Below are positions 27,686 through 36,667 of a stretch of 64,000 bases of DNA, piece by piece. A model generated the notes under the pieces. It did no database searches and was not told where the DNA came from. It was given only the letters and a program-made list of their open reading frames with translations. Position 1 is the stretch's first letter. Each line of letters opens with the position of its first letter. This stretch comes from Pseudoalteromonas sp. P1-9 (lineage in GTDB: Bacteria; Pseudomonadota; Gammaproteobacteria; Enterobacterales; Alteromonadaceae), in the NCBI RefSeq assembly GCF_001399975.1, contig NZ_LKBD01000001.1:1-64000 (forward strand), in the 5' to 3' direction. The position numbers were made by a program, and so were the translations under genes.

Positions 27686-28803
27686 ATTTAAGCCTGTTTG
27701 ATCCAATCCAATTAGGATCAGTAACACTTAAAAATCGCATTGTTATGGCGCCTATGACGCGTTCGCGGGCGTCGCAACCGGGCAACATTCCTAACGACCT
27801 AATGGCAACCTATTATGCACAGCGTGCAACTGCGGGCTTAATTATTAGTGAAGGAACGCCTATTTCAGCGGTAGCGCGCGGCTATTCACTTACGCCAGGT
27901 ATTTACACTGAACAGCAAATCGCTGGTTGGCGAAAAGTTACACATGCAGTACACGAGCGTGGCGGCAAGATTTTTGTTCAGTTGTGGCACGTTGGCAGGC
28001 GTTCAAGTACTGCTATTGAAGGATTACAACCACTGGCGCCATCGGCGATAAAAGAACCTGATAAAGTTTACGGCCCGCTACAAAATGGCGAACTTGGCAT
28101 GATAGACACCACAATGCCAAAAGCCATGGATTTAAACAATATTCAAAATACGGTGAATGACTTTGTTATTGCTGCGAAAAATGCCATGCAAGCGGGGTTC
28201 GATGGGGTAGAAATTCACGGTGCACACGGTTACTTGCTAGATCAATTTATGCGCCGTTATGCCAATACACGCGATGATAAATACGGTGGCTCAATTGAAA
28301 ACCGTATTCGATTAACAGTTGATGTGTGCCAAGCCGTGGCTAATGCAATTGGCAGCGACAAAGTGGGACTACGTATTTCGCCATTTGTCACAAGCAGCTT
28401 TCAACAGCATGACCGCGACATGCCAACCTTAACCCTAGCACTTTTAAAGGCGCTCGCACCAATCAAGCTCGCTTATTTGCACCTATCTGAAAATATTGGT
28501 AATTATCAGCCAATCACCGATACGTATCGCAAAAAAATACGCTCGCTTTACCCACATCCAATAATGTTGGCGGGCGGTTTAACGCAAGAGACTGCTAACT
28601 GCTTTTTAAATAACGGTACGGCAGACTTATTTGCCTTTGGTACAGCCTATATTTGTAACCCCGATTTAGTTGAGCGCATGCAGCGCAATATGCCAGTAAC
28701 GCAATTAGCCAATGATGCGCACAGTACATTTTATGGTGGCGGTGAAAAAGGCTATACCGACTACCCAACCAGTTGCAGTTTTGCACAAAAATCCGTACGC
28801 TAG
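27682..28803 (+). CDS. Old Yellow Enzyme family alkene reductase (NemA-like)
   Basis: 373 residues, the usual length. Features of FMN ene-reductases: NRIVMAPMTRSRA, the substrate-binding HGAHGYLLDQFM (His-Ala-His variant of the HN/HH pair), and DDKYGGSIENRIR. It reduces activated C=C bonds, quinones or nitro esters with NAD(P)H in the cytoplasm. The start overlaps ytoQ (ATGA), indicating co-translation. No TetR-type NemR is adjacent. Confidence 0.92.
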   Translation: MNLSLFDPIQLGSVTLKNRIVMAPMTRSRASQPGNIPNDLMATYYAQRATAGLIISEGTPISAVARGYSLTPGIYTEQQIAGWRKVTHAVHERGGKIFVQLWHVGRRSSTAIEGLQPLAPSAIKEPDKVYGPLQNGELGMIDTTMPKAMDLNNIQNTVNDFVIAAKNAMQAGFDGVEIHGAHGYLLDQFMRRYANTRDDKYGGSIENRIRLTVDVCQAVANAIGSDKVGLRISPFVTSSFQQHDRDMPTLTLALLKALAPIKLAYLHLSENIGNYQPITDTYRKKIRSLYPHPIMLAGGLTQETANCFLNNGTADLFAFGTAYICNPDLVERMQRNMPVTQLANDAHSTFYGGGEKGYTDYPTSCSFAQKSVR

Positions 28804-28827
28804 CGCGTCTCTCATCAAAATGGAATT

Positions 28828-29304
28828 ATGATGACTAAACACCTCATTACTTTACTCTTATTATGTAACCTGTTTGCCTGTGCCATGTCGCCTTTTAACA
28901 ACGACATTAAACAAGGGCATTTTCGTATTGAAAATACCAGCTACGATAATAACCAAGGTAGAAAAGAATATGTTTACCTAATGTGCCATAAGCACAAACC
29001 CGCCACTTGGGTTACGGCAAGGCAATACCCTGCGGGTAAACACAATATTTGGGTAAAAGCGACGTACCAAGAGGCAAATAACCACAACTCGTACCAAGTT
29101 GCATTTGCCAATTTCAACCTCACATTGCCAGCTGGCGGAAACTATCAACTCGCACACACCATTCACGATGAGTCGATTTCAATTTGGTTGCAAGACATCA
29201 ATACACTTAGCGCAAAATCTGAAGTGATTACTGCTAAATTAACTCGCAACAATATTGCAAACAGCACTAAACTTATTAATCAATGTAAGCAAGGAACTGT
29301 TTAA
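28828..29304 (+). CDS. Hypothetical lipoprotein
   Basis: 158 residues with lipobox LFAC near residue 18. The mature protein is beta-rich (HNIWVKATYQEANNHNSYQVAFANFNLTLPAGGNYQLA), like a small carbohydrate- or lipid-binding sandwich, and has a C-terminal Cys. No family recognised. It begins 24 nt after the ene-reductase and ends 1 nt before a GNAT gene, so it is probably in the same transcript. Confidence 0.65.
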   Translation: MMTKHLITLLLLCNLFACAMSPFNNDIKQGHFRIENTSYDNNQGRKEYVYLMCHKHKPATWVTARQYPAGKHNIWVKATYQEANNHNSYQVAFANFNLTLPAGGNYQLAHTIHDESISIWLQDINTLSAKSEVITAKLTRNNIANSTKLINQCKQGTV

Positions 29305-29305
29305 C

Positions 29306-29848
29306 ATGCAATTTGAATCCATTTCTCATCATGCAACGGCCGATATCACTGCGCTCTTTACCCATGTTTTTAGCGACGCTGATGGCGCAAAAGCAGGGTT
29401 ACAAATCGGCGAACTCACCGAACGCATGCTTAATGACTGCACAAGCGATGAACTGATTGGCTTTGTTGCTAAAGAGCACGATACGCTTTTTGCCGCTGTA
29501 CTGTTTAGTAAATTATGGATTAGCAACCAGCCAAATCTTACCGCGGTGATCCTCTCGCCAATGGCGGTGGCATCTTCGCAACAAGGTAAAGGCATCGGGC
29601 AAGCACTCATAAACCACGCGCTTACGTATTTTAAAACACACAACGTGGATTTTGTTGTTACCTATGGCGACCCTAATTTTTATAGTAAAACGGGGTTTCA
29701 AGCGGTGGCTGATACTCAGTTAATTCCACCCTTTTCACTGTCGTATCCACATGGTTGGCAAGCGGTTGCGCTTGACGATAAACCACTTAGCGAATTAACT
29801 GGCGAAGTACGTTGCGTATTGCCTCTTAATCAGGCGTGTTATTGGTAA
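29306..29848 (+). CDS. GNAT N-acetyltransferase
   Basis: The start was set to ATG 29306 (MQFESISHH), one base after the previous stop, rather than the upstream extension within the lipoprotein gene; AAGGAAC precedes it. 180 residues. The acetyl-CoA pyrophosphate loop is SSQQGKGIGQALI (Q/R-x-x-G-x-G/A type) and the fold ends with FVVTYGDPNFYSKTGF, typical of YhbS-like acetyltransferases. Substrate unknown. Confidence 0.88.
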   Translation: MQFESISHHATADITALFTHVFSDADGAKAGLQIGELTERMLNDCTSDELIGFVAKEHDTLFAAVLFSKLWISNQPNLTAVILSPMAVASSQQGKGIGQALINHALTYFKTHNVDFVVTYGDPNFYSKTGFQAVADTQLIPPFSLSYPHGWQAVALDDKPLSELTGEVRCVLPLNQACYW

Positions 29849-29851
29849 TTT

Positions 29852-30547
29852 ATGAAAACAATCGGTCTTTTAGGTGGCATGAGTTGGGAGTCTACGCTCA
29901 ATTACTACAAAGCCATTAACCAAGGTGTAAAAGCCGCGCTTGGCGGGCTTAATAGCGCAGAAATTTTACTTTACAGCATTAACTTTGATCATATTGAAAA
30001 ACTGCAACGGGCAGGCGAATGGCAAAAAATGGGCGACATGCTAGCAAAATCCGCGCAAGATTTAGAAGCAGCAGGTGCGCACTGCCTACTTATTTGCACC
30101 AACACCATGCATAAAGTAGCGCACCAAATTGAAGAGAATATTTCGATTCCGCTGCTGCATATTGCCGACGCCACCGCAGCACAATTGATACAAGATGATA
30201 TATCGCGCGTTGGTTTACTTGGCACCGCATTTACCATGGAACAAGGCTTTTATAAAAACCGCCTAACAGAAAAGTTTGGTATTGATGTTATTGTACCCAA
30301 CCAAGAAGATCGCGACTGTGTACATAACGTTATTTACAACGAGCTATGCCTTGGCGAAATCAATCTAGAGTCAAAAGAACGTTATCTTTCAATCATCAAT
30401 AAACTTCACCGCCAAGGTGCGCAAGCGATAATTCTTGGCTGTACTGAAATCGCATTATTAGTATCACAAAACGATACGGAGATTCCCCTTTACGACACCA
30501 CAGGCATTCATGCTGATGCCGCCGTGAAGTTTGCACTTAAAAAATAA
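29852..30547 (+). CDS. Aspartate/glutamate racemase family protein
   Basis: 231 residues. Both catalytic cysteines are present: ICTNTMHKVA in the N-half and LGCTEIALL in the C-half, with the starting motif GLLGGMSWEST typical of the YgeA/aspartate racemase branch. It would interconvert L- and D-amino acids without PLP. It begins 3 nt after the GNAT stop and ends the plus-strand operon that began at about 27251. Confidence 0.9.
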   Translation: MKTIGLLGGMSWESTLNYYKAINQGVKAALGGLNSAEILLYSINFDHIEKLQRAGEWQKMGDMLAKSAQDLEAAGAHCLLICTNTMHKVAHQIEENISIPLLHIADATAAQLIQDDISRVGLLGTAFTMEQGFYKNRLTEKFGIDVIVPNQEDRDCVHNVIYNELCLGEINLESKERYLSIINKLHRQGAQAIILGCTEIALLVSQNDTEIPLYDTTGIHADAAVKFALKK

Positions 30548-30583
30548 CTTTTAAGTGCAATACTCAGTTTTTCAATAATTCAC

Positions 30584-31174
30584 TTATTGGTGTTTACCAA
30601 CCTGCCACCCATTGTGTGTTAGGTGTTCTTTTCCTGCGGCAATAGCGCCTGCTTCCATGGTTGTGCCCATGCTATCGTTCCAGCGGTTTAAATAACCAAA
30701 TAGTGATATAACACCCAAAATTTCAACCACTTCGCCATCATCCCAATGTTCTTTTAAATTTGCCGAAATCGCATCATCAACCGCGTTAGGCACGCTTGAG
30801 GCTGCTAAGGCAAATTCAAACGCCGCTTTTTCAGCATCACTGTATAAATCGTATGATCTAAATTGCCAAATATGCTTTAAACGTTCTTCGCTACCGTCAT
30901 AACGCTCAGCCGCTAAAATTGTATGTGCTTCGCAGTAACGGCAACCGGTATTTGCGCTGGTGATGTAACCAATTAAACGCTTTTGCTCTGCTGTTACGCG
31001 CCCATCATTTGCCATTACTGCTTTGTTTAAATTAATAAATGCGCGGGCTATTTCTGGGCGAATTTGCATGGTTAATACACTATTTGGGCAAAACCCTAAG
31101 GTTTCGTTAAAGAACTTTGCAAGTTCTGCCACTTCGCTATCGTGATCGGGTGATAAAGGGGTTACTAACGCCAT
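30584..31174 (-). CDS. AhpD-like carboxymuconolactone decarboxylase family protein
   Basis: 196 residues, two AhpD-like helical repeats. The redox motif GCRYCEAHT (CxxCxxH) is intact, which indicates a peroxidase-like activity rather than lactone decarboxylation. It is transcribed towards the racemase operon. Start at 31174 is supported by CAGGAG 9 nt upstream. A perfect 42-bp palindrome begins 14 nt upstream of the start codon and contains a TATAAT, so the gene is probably controlled by a dimeric repressor or sensor of oxidants. Confidence 0.88.
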   Translation of the reverse strand: MALVTPLSPDHDSEVAELAKFFNETLGFCPNSVLTMQIRPEIARAFINLNKAVMANDGRVTAEQKRLIGYITSANTGCRYCEAHTILAAERYDGSEERLKHIWQFRSYDLYSDAEKAAFEFALAASSVPNAVDDAISANLKEHWDDGEVVEILGVISLFGYLNRWNDSMGTTMEAGAIAAGKEHLTHNGWQVGKHQ

Positions 31175-31187
31175 GCTATTTCTCCTG

Positions 31188-31229
31188 TTGATTATATTTA
31201 TGTTGCATATGCAACATAAATATAATCAA
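31188..31229. promoter_or_regulatory. Perfect 42-bp palindrome overlapping the AhpD-like gene promoter
   Basis: Two perfectly complementary 21-bp arms with no loop; centre GTTGCATATGCAAC, outer part GATTATATTTAT. Each arm carries a TATAAT. On the minus strand TATAAT at 31191-31196 would place transcription start just before the Shine-Dalgarno. Operator for a large symmetric regulator, or a cruciform or mRNA hairpin. Confidence 0.75.
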
Positions 31230-31570
31230 GCCAGTGGCCACTGTCTATCATTTTAAAAACTTAGTTTTTTATAACCAAAATTACTAACCAAGTATGAATT
31301 ACTGAAAGATCTAACCAAATTTTTATATTTTTTAAGATTAGTTTTTGCTTTCACCTTGCTAATAACGCGTTAAACAATCTGTTTGAACGTGAGTTCAAAA
31401 TATACAATGTAAATAAATTGTTACACACAATCTTTAGGCACTCTCTTGCCTGTATAAAAATAAAGCAAAAATTCAAACTGGAATGACCAGCTCATAAATT
31501 AAACCAAAAATTGATTCTGAGGTGTATCTGAGATTTATTTGTATACAACAATAACAACAAAGGAAATACC
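31230..31570. other. Non-coding region upstream of secreted trypsin gene
   Basis: About 340 bp, AT-rich. It contains the dyad TTTGAAC-GTGA-GTTCAAA at 31382-31399. The trypsin gene ribosome site AAAGGAAA is at the right end. No ORF or RNA gene recognised. Confidence 0.5.
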
Positions 31571-33205
31571 ATGAAGATTAAACTTCTTTCGCTGTCCTTA
31601 TTCTCAACTTTGCTTGCGTCAAGTTACAATGCAAACGCTTTTATTGAAGTAAAACCAAACATTGTGGGTGGTTCAGAATCAACACCTTATTCCAGACCAT
31701 ATCAAGTAGCACTTATCATGAATGGTCGCCAAGGTTGTGGCGGTACATTGATAAGTAAAGACTGGGTGTTAACTGCAGCGCACTGTTTAGATAACGCCTC
31801 AACAAGCTCATTGAAAGTACGTGTTGGCGCACACAGCATAAGCCGTAACGATGGGCAAATCATTGCTGTATCTCAGATAATAAATCATGAATATTGGCGT
31901 GGTGCTAATGGCATTCGCAGTGGTTATGATATTGGCCTACTGCGCCTTGCATCACCTGCAAGCAGCGAATATACCCCTGCCAAACTGCCAACACAGCAAA
32001 TTGAACAAACTTATGCCGATGTTGGTGACCGCGTAACGGTTTCTGGCTGGGGGCTTACCTACAACCAAGGCTCACCGAGTGATGTACTTCGTGAGGTACA
32101 ATTGCCAGTAATATCGAATAGCAGTTGCTCTAGCCAGCTCAACTACAACATACCAAATTCGGTAATTTGTGGCGGTGGCACAGGTGGCGTTTCAGCATGT
32201 AATGGCGACAGTGGTGGCCCATATGCGGTAAAAGTAGGTAATGATTTTTACAGCATTGGTACGGTAAGTTGGGGCATTGCATGTAGTGGCGCAACGGCAT
32301 TTACTCGCACTACCAGTTACCTTGATTGGATCAAACAAAAAACAGGCATAGGTGATGACACAACCGACAACGCACCAACTGCCAATTTTAGCTTCACAAT
32401 TAATGGCTTAACTGCACAGTTTAGCGATTCATCAAGTGATGATAATGGCATAAACAGCTATCAATGGGACTTTGGTGATGGCAGCTCAAGCCAGCAGCAA
32501 AACCCAAGCCACCAATATCAGCAGGCAGGTACCTACACCGTAAAATTAACCGTGGTTGATACAGCAAATCAAAGCAACAGCTTAACTAAGTCGGTTACTG
32601 TATCAGAGGGTAATCAATCTGGCTGTGATGGTCTAACTGCTTGGTCATCAACGCAATCGTATGCCCTTGGTGATAAGGTAAGCTTTAATGGCCGTAAATA
32701 CGAAGCAACTTGGTGGTCTACAGGCGCACAACCCGATGTTTACAGCAATGTATGGCGAGACTCTGGTACCTGTGGCACTACAGGTGGCGACCAAGCACCT
32801 AATGCTGATTATAGCTTTAGTGTGAGTGGCTCTACTGTGCAATTTAGCAACCTTTCGTCAGATGACAACGGCATTACAAGTGTCGATTGGCGCTTTGGTG
32901 ATGGCAATACATCACAAGCGACAAGCCCATCTCACAGCTACGCTTCAGCGGGTAATTTCACTGTGACGTTGACAGTAGTTGATAACAGCGGTCAAACTGA
33001 CAGCATTGCAAAAACGCTTACAATTACAGACGGCAACCAGAATAACTGCCAAGCCCCAACATGGGACGCGTTACAGGTGTATTTTGCGGGCGATCAGGTA
33101 TCGCTTAACAACAAGGTATACCAAGCAAACTGGTGGACTCAAGGTGAAAACCCTGAGCAATCGGGTCAATGGGGCGCATGGTCATTAGTTGGTCAGTGCC
33201 AATAA
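31571..33205 (+). CDS. Secreted trypsin-like serine protease with two PKD and two chitin-binding domains
   Basis: 544 residues with a signal peptide (cleaved near NANA). Peptidase S1 domain (about 30-255) starts at IVGGSESTPYSRPYQVAL and holds the triad His (LTAAHC), Asp (YDIGLLRL) and Ser (NGDSGGPY), with disulfide cysteines. PKD domain 1 (about 262-345, WDFGDG), CBM5/12-type chitin-binding domain (about 352-398, AWSSTQSYALGDKVSFNG), PKD 2 (about 405-485, WRFGDG) and CBM5/12 2 (about 495-543) follow. The domain set suggests degradation of chitin-associated protein, such as crustacean cuticle, by a marine bacterium. A strong terminator follows. Confidence 0.94.
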   Translation: MKIKLLSLSLFSTLLASSYNANAFIEVKPNIVGGSESTPYSRPYQVALIMNGRQGCGGTLISKDWVLTAAHCLDNASTSSLKVRVGAHSISRNDGQIIAVSQIINHEYWRGANGIRSGYDIGLLRLASPASSEYTPAKLPTQQIEQTYADVGDRVTVSGWGLTYNQGSPSDVLREVQLPVISNSSCSSQLNYNIPNSVICGGGTGGVSACNGDSGGPYAVKVGNDFYSIGTVSWGIACSGATAFTRTTSYLDWIKQKTGIGDDTTDNAPTANFSFTINGLTAQFSDSSSDDNGINSYQWDFGDGSSSQQQNPSHQYQQAGTYTVKLTVVDTANQSNSLTKSVTVSEGNQSGCDGLTAWSSTQSYALGDKVSFNGRKYEATWWSTGAQPDVYSNVWRDSGTCGTTGGDQAPNADYSFSVSGSTVQFSNLSSDDNGITSVDWRFGDGNTSQATSPSHSYASAGNFTVTLTVVDNSGQTDSIAKTLTITDGNQNNCQAPTWDALQVYFAGDQVSLNNKVYQANWWTQGENPEQSGQWGAWSLVGQCQ

Positions 33206-33208
33206 ACT

Positions 33209-33236
33209 AAAAGGCGCCAATTGGCGCCTTTTTTCA
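33209..33236. terminator. Bidirectional intrinsic terminator
   Basis: Perfect 24-bp palindrome with arms AAAAGGCGCCAA / TTGGCGCCTTTT and a T tract, between the convergent trypsin and 33252-34457 genes. Confidence 0.85.
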
Positions 33237-33251
33237 TTTTTAAACCTGCGG

Positions 33252-34457
33252 TTATAACTGGTGTTCAAAGTACACACGGTAGGTTGACGACCAAATTGGG
33301 TGCTCCACTTCCAGTAAATAACAGCAAAAGTCATTGGCATCTAACTCAGCAAAATTAAACAAGTAATCTGTCATCGCTTGCATATCACCTTGCAGTGGTG
33401 TGCCATTGGGCACAATTTTTAACTCAGGGAATTCCGGCAGTTTTTCGGTCCACATATCATCGGCGCGTAATTTACCTTCTTCTACCTTTTGATTGCCTGC
33501 ATAACAGCCCACATTTACTAAACTCTGCATTGCCAATTTCTTTTCTAAAAACACCAGCATAAACAGCTTTTTCGTTGGTGTTTTAATAGAGATACTGGTT
33601 GAACTACAGTTGCTTGTTGAGTTAAGCGGGTTCGACAGTTCATCTGGGTTACTAAATAAAAAAGTGGCATCAAACTGTGTGCTTTCGGGTAGGTTATTAA
33701 ACACAATACCCGAATTACTCGCAGAATAGCTCGAATACGCGTCAAGTAAACCTTCGGTCGAAAACTCTTCTACTACACCCACCTGAAATGCCCCTTTTTG
33801 AACCCGAGAGTCACCGCAAATTGACTCTGGCGATGTAAAGTTTTCAGGTTGCGGATGAGAATAAAATTGAATAAATGGCTGCGCTTCAATGGCGCGTGAA
33901 ATCCCTTTTTTCGAAATCAAAGCAACTTCATGTAAATATTGGGTGTTAAGCTCGTTCTCGCGCAAAATGTAACAGGCAAATAAACTATCTATTGAGCTAC
34001 CTAGTAACTGCTTTGACGCCAAGAAGTGTTGCTCGCGTTTTTCATTTGATGTGAGCGCCCCGTGATTTGCTTTGTTTTTAACAACACTGTTTCCCAACAA
34101 ACGCTTTAATTCAGCGTGGCTGCGCGCGTATTTTTTAAGTACCTTAGCAAACACTTCAACGGCTTTTTGCGCCTCTAACAGCAAGCTATTTTCAATATTT
34201 TGCTGCGCCGCTTTTTGTAAAAACTCTTCTAAGCCAGCAATGCCTGGGAATAAGCACAAGGCGTCTTTGCCATCTTTACTTTTATTAATGCCTTCTAATA
34301 TGCGCTGGCAGTTTGAGCGGTTAAAATCAAGCCAACGCGACATGCCATTAATAGAGCCTGCCGATTGCGGAAAATGCTGCACCACCTGCCTAAGTACGCT
34401 TTTTAAATTATCGCCTGTTCGATTTAATAAAATCAGATCTTCTTTTTCTAATGTCAT
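33252..34457 (-). CDS. Uncharacterised cytoplasmic protein with possible N-terminal HTH
   Basis: 401 residues, no signal or membrane segment. Residues 15-55 include SINGMSRWLDFNRSNCQRILEGI, which could be a helix-turn-helix; residues 75-125 are helical. The C-terminal half is mixed alpha/beta with a few Cys, resembling a ligand-binding or sensor region. I do not recognise the family. It is divergent from a MarR-family gene, with about 200 bp between the starts. Confidence 0.7.
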   Translation of the reverse strand: MTLEKEDLILLNRTGDNLKSVLRQVVQHFPQSAGSINGMSRWLDFNRSNCQRILEGINKSKDGKDALCLFPGIAGLEEFLQKAAQQNIENSLLLEAQKAVEVFAKVLKKYARSHAELKRLLGNSVVKNKANHGALTSNEKREQHFLASKQLLGSSIDSLFACYILRENELNTQYLHEVALISKKGISRAIEAQPFIQFYSHPQPENFTSPESICGDSRVQKGAFQVGVVEEFSTEGLLDAYSSYSASNSGIVFNNLPESTQFDATFLFSNPDELSNPLNSTSNCSSTSISIKTPTKKLFMLVFLEKKLAMQSLVNVGCYAGNQKVEEGKLRADDMWTEKLPEFPELKIVPNGTPLQGDMQAMTDYLFNFAELDANDFCCYLLEVEHPIWSSTYRVYFEHQL

Positions 34458-34653
34458 TATTATTAATAAAAAAGTAATTACCCCAATAATCTATCACGAG
34501 CTTTGTGACCATTCACCCTTAATCATTAAAACCGTAGCGATTAAAAATAAAGCAAGCAGCAGCCACTTTGTCGCAAATTGCAAAACATTTAGCTATGCTG
34601 CTGCAAAGAAGTCTGAACAAAAGTGCCAATGCACTTTTATTTTGGGAAAAAGC

Positions 34654-35241
34654 ATGACAAGCAATTCGCGTAAAACGGCATTTAATTTAAACAGCAAGGT
34701 ATCTGGCTGTCTCGATCTATACAACCAAGTGCCCTACCGAATTGCCACCGCAAGTAACTTGCTCGCGCTCGATAGAGACGCCAACGTAAAACACATCACT
34801 CACCTAGATACACGCGCCATTCGCGTACTATTAAATATTGGCTCGTATGGTCCAATAAATGCGGCTGATATTGCTTACCAAACACGGCTCGACCCTTACT
34901 CAGTTACGCGCGCAATCAATGGCCTGTTAAAAGAAGGGCTTATTCAAGCCGCCAACGACCATGCCACCAGCCGCAGTAAATTTGTTGAATTAAGCGAAGC
35001 TGGCACACCCATTTATCAAAATATTGCTAACTACATGGCCAAACGTTGCGAAGATGTGCTCGGTGGCATTAGTGATGAAGAGCAAACACTACTGATGACA
35101 GTACTTGAGAAAATTGAACTCAACACCGAGCGCATGCTGGCACAAAACGCGCAAACACTAAAAGACAACGGCGGCATCCCAACACGCGATCAAAGTGAAC
35201 AAATTCGTTGGTTTAAACGCACACAAAAGCAATCAAAATAA
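34654..35241 (+). CDS. MarR-family transcriptional regulator
   Basis: A frame is open from 34072, but that part is the antisense of the neighbouring gene; the conserved protein starts at ATG 34654 (MTSNSRKTAF), giving 195 residues. Winged helix: DTRAIRVLLNIGSYGPINAADIAYQTRLDPYSVTRAINGLLKEG-type region (recognition helix DPYSVTRAING) and the wing DHATSRSKFVELSEAG. N- and C-terminal helices give the dimer. A GNAT gene follows after 22 nt and may be its target or partner. Ligand unknown. Confidence 0.9.
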   Translation: MTSNSRKTAFNLNSKVSGCLDLYNQVPYRIATASNLLALDRDANVKHITHLDTRAIRVLLNIGSYGPINAADIAYQTRLDPYSVTRAINGLLKEGLIQAANDHATSRSKFVELSEAGTPIYQNIANYMAKRCEDVLGGISDEEQTLLMTVLEKIELNTERMLAQNAQTLKDNGGIPTRDQSEQIRWFKRTQKQSK

Positions 35242-35263
35242 ACTAACTCAATAAGGAAATACC

Positions 35264-35722
35264 ATGATAAGACTCGCTACCAAGGATGATTTGGCAGGTG
35301 TATTAACGCTCTATAACGAATTGCGACCAAGCGACCCTGCGTTGCCCGATTCACTTGCCATTGAGCGCTGGCAACAAATAATTAGTGACGACAGAACCCA
35401 TATAGTGGTTGCTGATATTAATGGCACGCTTGCAGCTACATGTGCGCTCAGTATTAATTTAAGTATTGCCGTTGGCGCGCGCCCGTTTGGTTTAATTGAA
35501 CATGTTGTAACGCGCCGCGATTTTCGCCGCCAAGGGTTGAGCCAGCAAGTACTCAGTTATGCAATTGATTTAGCATGGCAGTTAAACTGCTACAAAGTCA
35601 TGCTGCTGTCTGGCGCAAAGCTAAATGGTGCCCATAAAGTGTATAGCGCAGTCGGATTCAACGGCGACAGAGAACGCGGTTTTGTTATTAAAGCACCCGA
35701 TATTGCAGCGCAAAATAATTAA
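35264..35722 (+). CDS. GNAT N-acetyltransferase downstream of MarR gene
   Basis: 152 residues. The acetyl-CoA loop RRDFRRQGLSQQVL (R-x-x-G pattern) and the C-terminal KVMLLSGAKLNGAHKVYSAVGF identify a GNAT enzyme. AAGGAAAT precedes the start. MarR plus GNAT pairs are frequent. Substrate unknown. Confidence 0.88.
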   Translation: MIRLATKDDLAGVLTLYNELRPSDPALPDSLAIERWQQIISDDRTHIVVADINGTLAATCALSINLSIAVGARPFGLIEHVVTRRDFRRQGLSQQVLSYAIDLAWQLNCYKVMLLSGAKLNGAHKVYSAVGFNGDRERGFVIKAPDIAAQNN

Positions 35723-35913
35723 TCAGCTCTTTAATCAAGATCACAGTTTAAACCCTTTGCTTAGCTGTAAACACGCTGCATCAAGCAAATTTTTAGGCTT
35801 CTTTCGTATTTAAACAAAACCGCTGACTTACGTAATCCAACGTTTCGCGCCACTAAGTAATGCCCGTTAATCCACTTGCCAAACTTAACGTTGTAAGCGC
35901 AAAGCTATACTGA

Positions 35914-35940
35914 TAATCTACTGAAATAATTAAATAAAAA
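35914..35940 (+). repeat. 27-bp repeat, copy 1
   Basis: TAATCTACTGAAATAATTAA plus AATAAAA is repeated at 38178-38204 with one mismatch out of 27. Both copies are in front of plus-strand genes. Role unknown. Confidence 0.6.
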
Positions 35941-35994
35941 ATTATTAGTCTGCAGATAACACGCTTAAATCGTTATGCACACTAATTCGCTGTT

Positions 35995-36156
35995 ATACCA
36001 ATTCTGTTAAGTTTGTGCTCAGGGATAGCGCTGGATAAATGAAATGGTAACAAGGCGGAATTTTTCTTATGTAGTTGTTCTACATTGATAGATTCTAACG
36101 CAGTTAGCATGATATTTAGTCCGCTAGGATGATTAGCTACTTAAGTGAATTGGTAT
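35995..36156 (+). repeat. 162-bp MITE-like intergenic repeat, copy 2
   Basis: ATACCAATT at 35995-36003 and AATTGGTAT at 36148-36156 bound a segment of the same length as 7106-7267. Inside it is ATGTAGTTGTTCTAC, the reverse complement of the internal motif of copy 1. The two interiors align along their length when one is inverted, with many mismatches. Confidence 0.8.
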
Positions 36157-36176
36157 TTTGTTTTAAGGAGAAAGAG

Positions 36177-36602
36177 ATGAACCCTGCAATTAAAGGATTA
36201 GGCGAAACAGTACTCAGAGTGCGCGACCTAGAAAGTATGAAAGCGTTCTACGCCAACATTATTGGACTTGAACTGCTTAAAGAATTTCCCAAAGTCGCAT
36301 TTTTTAAAATTGCAGAGGGCTTTGGTGGCCATACACAAGTAATCGGCTTATTTGCCGAAGAGCTGCCTAGAGCATTTGTCAATGACAATACCTCAACCAT
36401 TGAACCAGCTTGTTCAAGCCTGCATCATTTTGCATTAGAAATTTCATCTGAAGATTACTTAAGCGAGAAAACAAGGCTAGAAAATGCCGGTTGCGAAGTA
36501 ATAACCGCCGAACATCAATGGTGTCAGTGGCGATCAATTTACGTAAAAGACCCTGAAAATAACGTTGTAGAATTAGTGTGTTACGATAGATCCGTAGTGT
36601 AA
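36177..36602 (+). CDS. VOC (glyoxalase/bleomycin resistance) family protein
   Basis: The start was set to ATG 36177 after AAGGAG, not to the upstream frame inside the repeat. 141 residues, one pair of beta-alpha-beta-beta-beta units: VLRVRDLESMKAFYANIIGLELL at the N-terminus, HHFALEIS in the middle and RSIYVKDPENNVVELVCYD at the end, with Glu and His metal ligands. A metal-dependent lyase, dioxygenase or binding protein; substrate not predictable. Confidence 0.88.
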   Translation: MNPAIKGLGETVLRVRDLESMKAFYANIIGLELLKEFPKVAFFKIAEGFGGHTQVIGLFAEELPRAFVNDNTSTIEPACSSLHHFALEISSEDYLSEKTRLENAGCEVITAEHQWCQWRSIYVKDPENNVVELVCYDRSVV

Positions 36603-36667
36603 AAAACATAACAAAGGCTGTTGCTTTACTGCTACCGCGCTGCAAACTCAACATAGGGATATACGTT

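Larger units (their letters stand above)
35723..36176. other. Intergenic region with two repeat families
   Basis: No convincing gene. It holds a copy of a short 27-bp repeat (35914-35940) and the 162-bp MITE-like element at 35995-36156, whose right end lies 20 bp before the VOC gene start. Confidence 0.6.

Noticed and set aside
34072-34653. N-terminal extension of the MarR frame
   Set aside because: It is antisense to the 33252-34457 gene and has no family similarity; the MarR protein begins at 34654.
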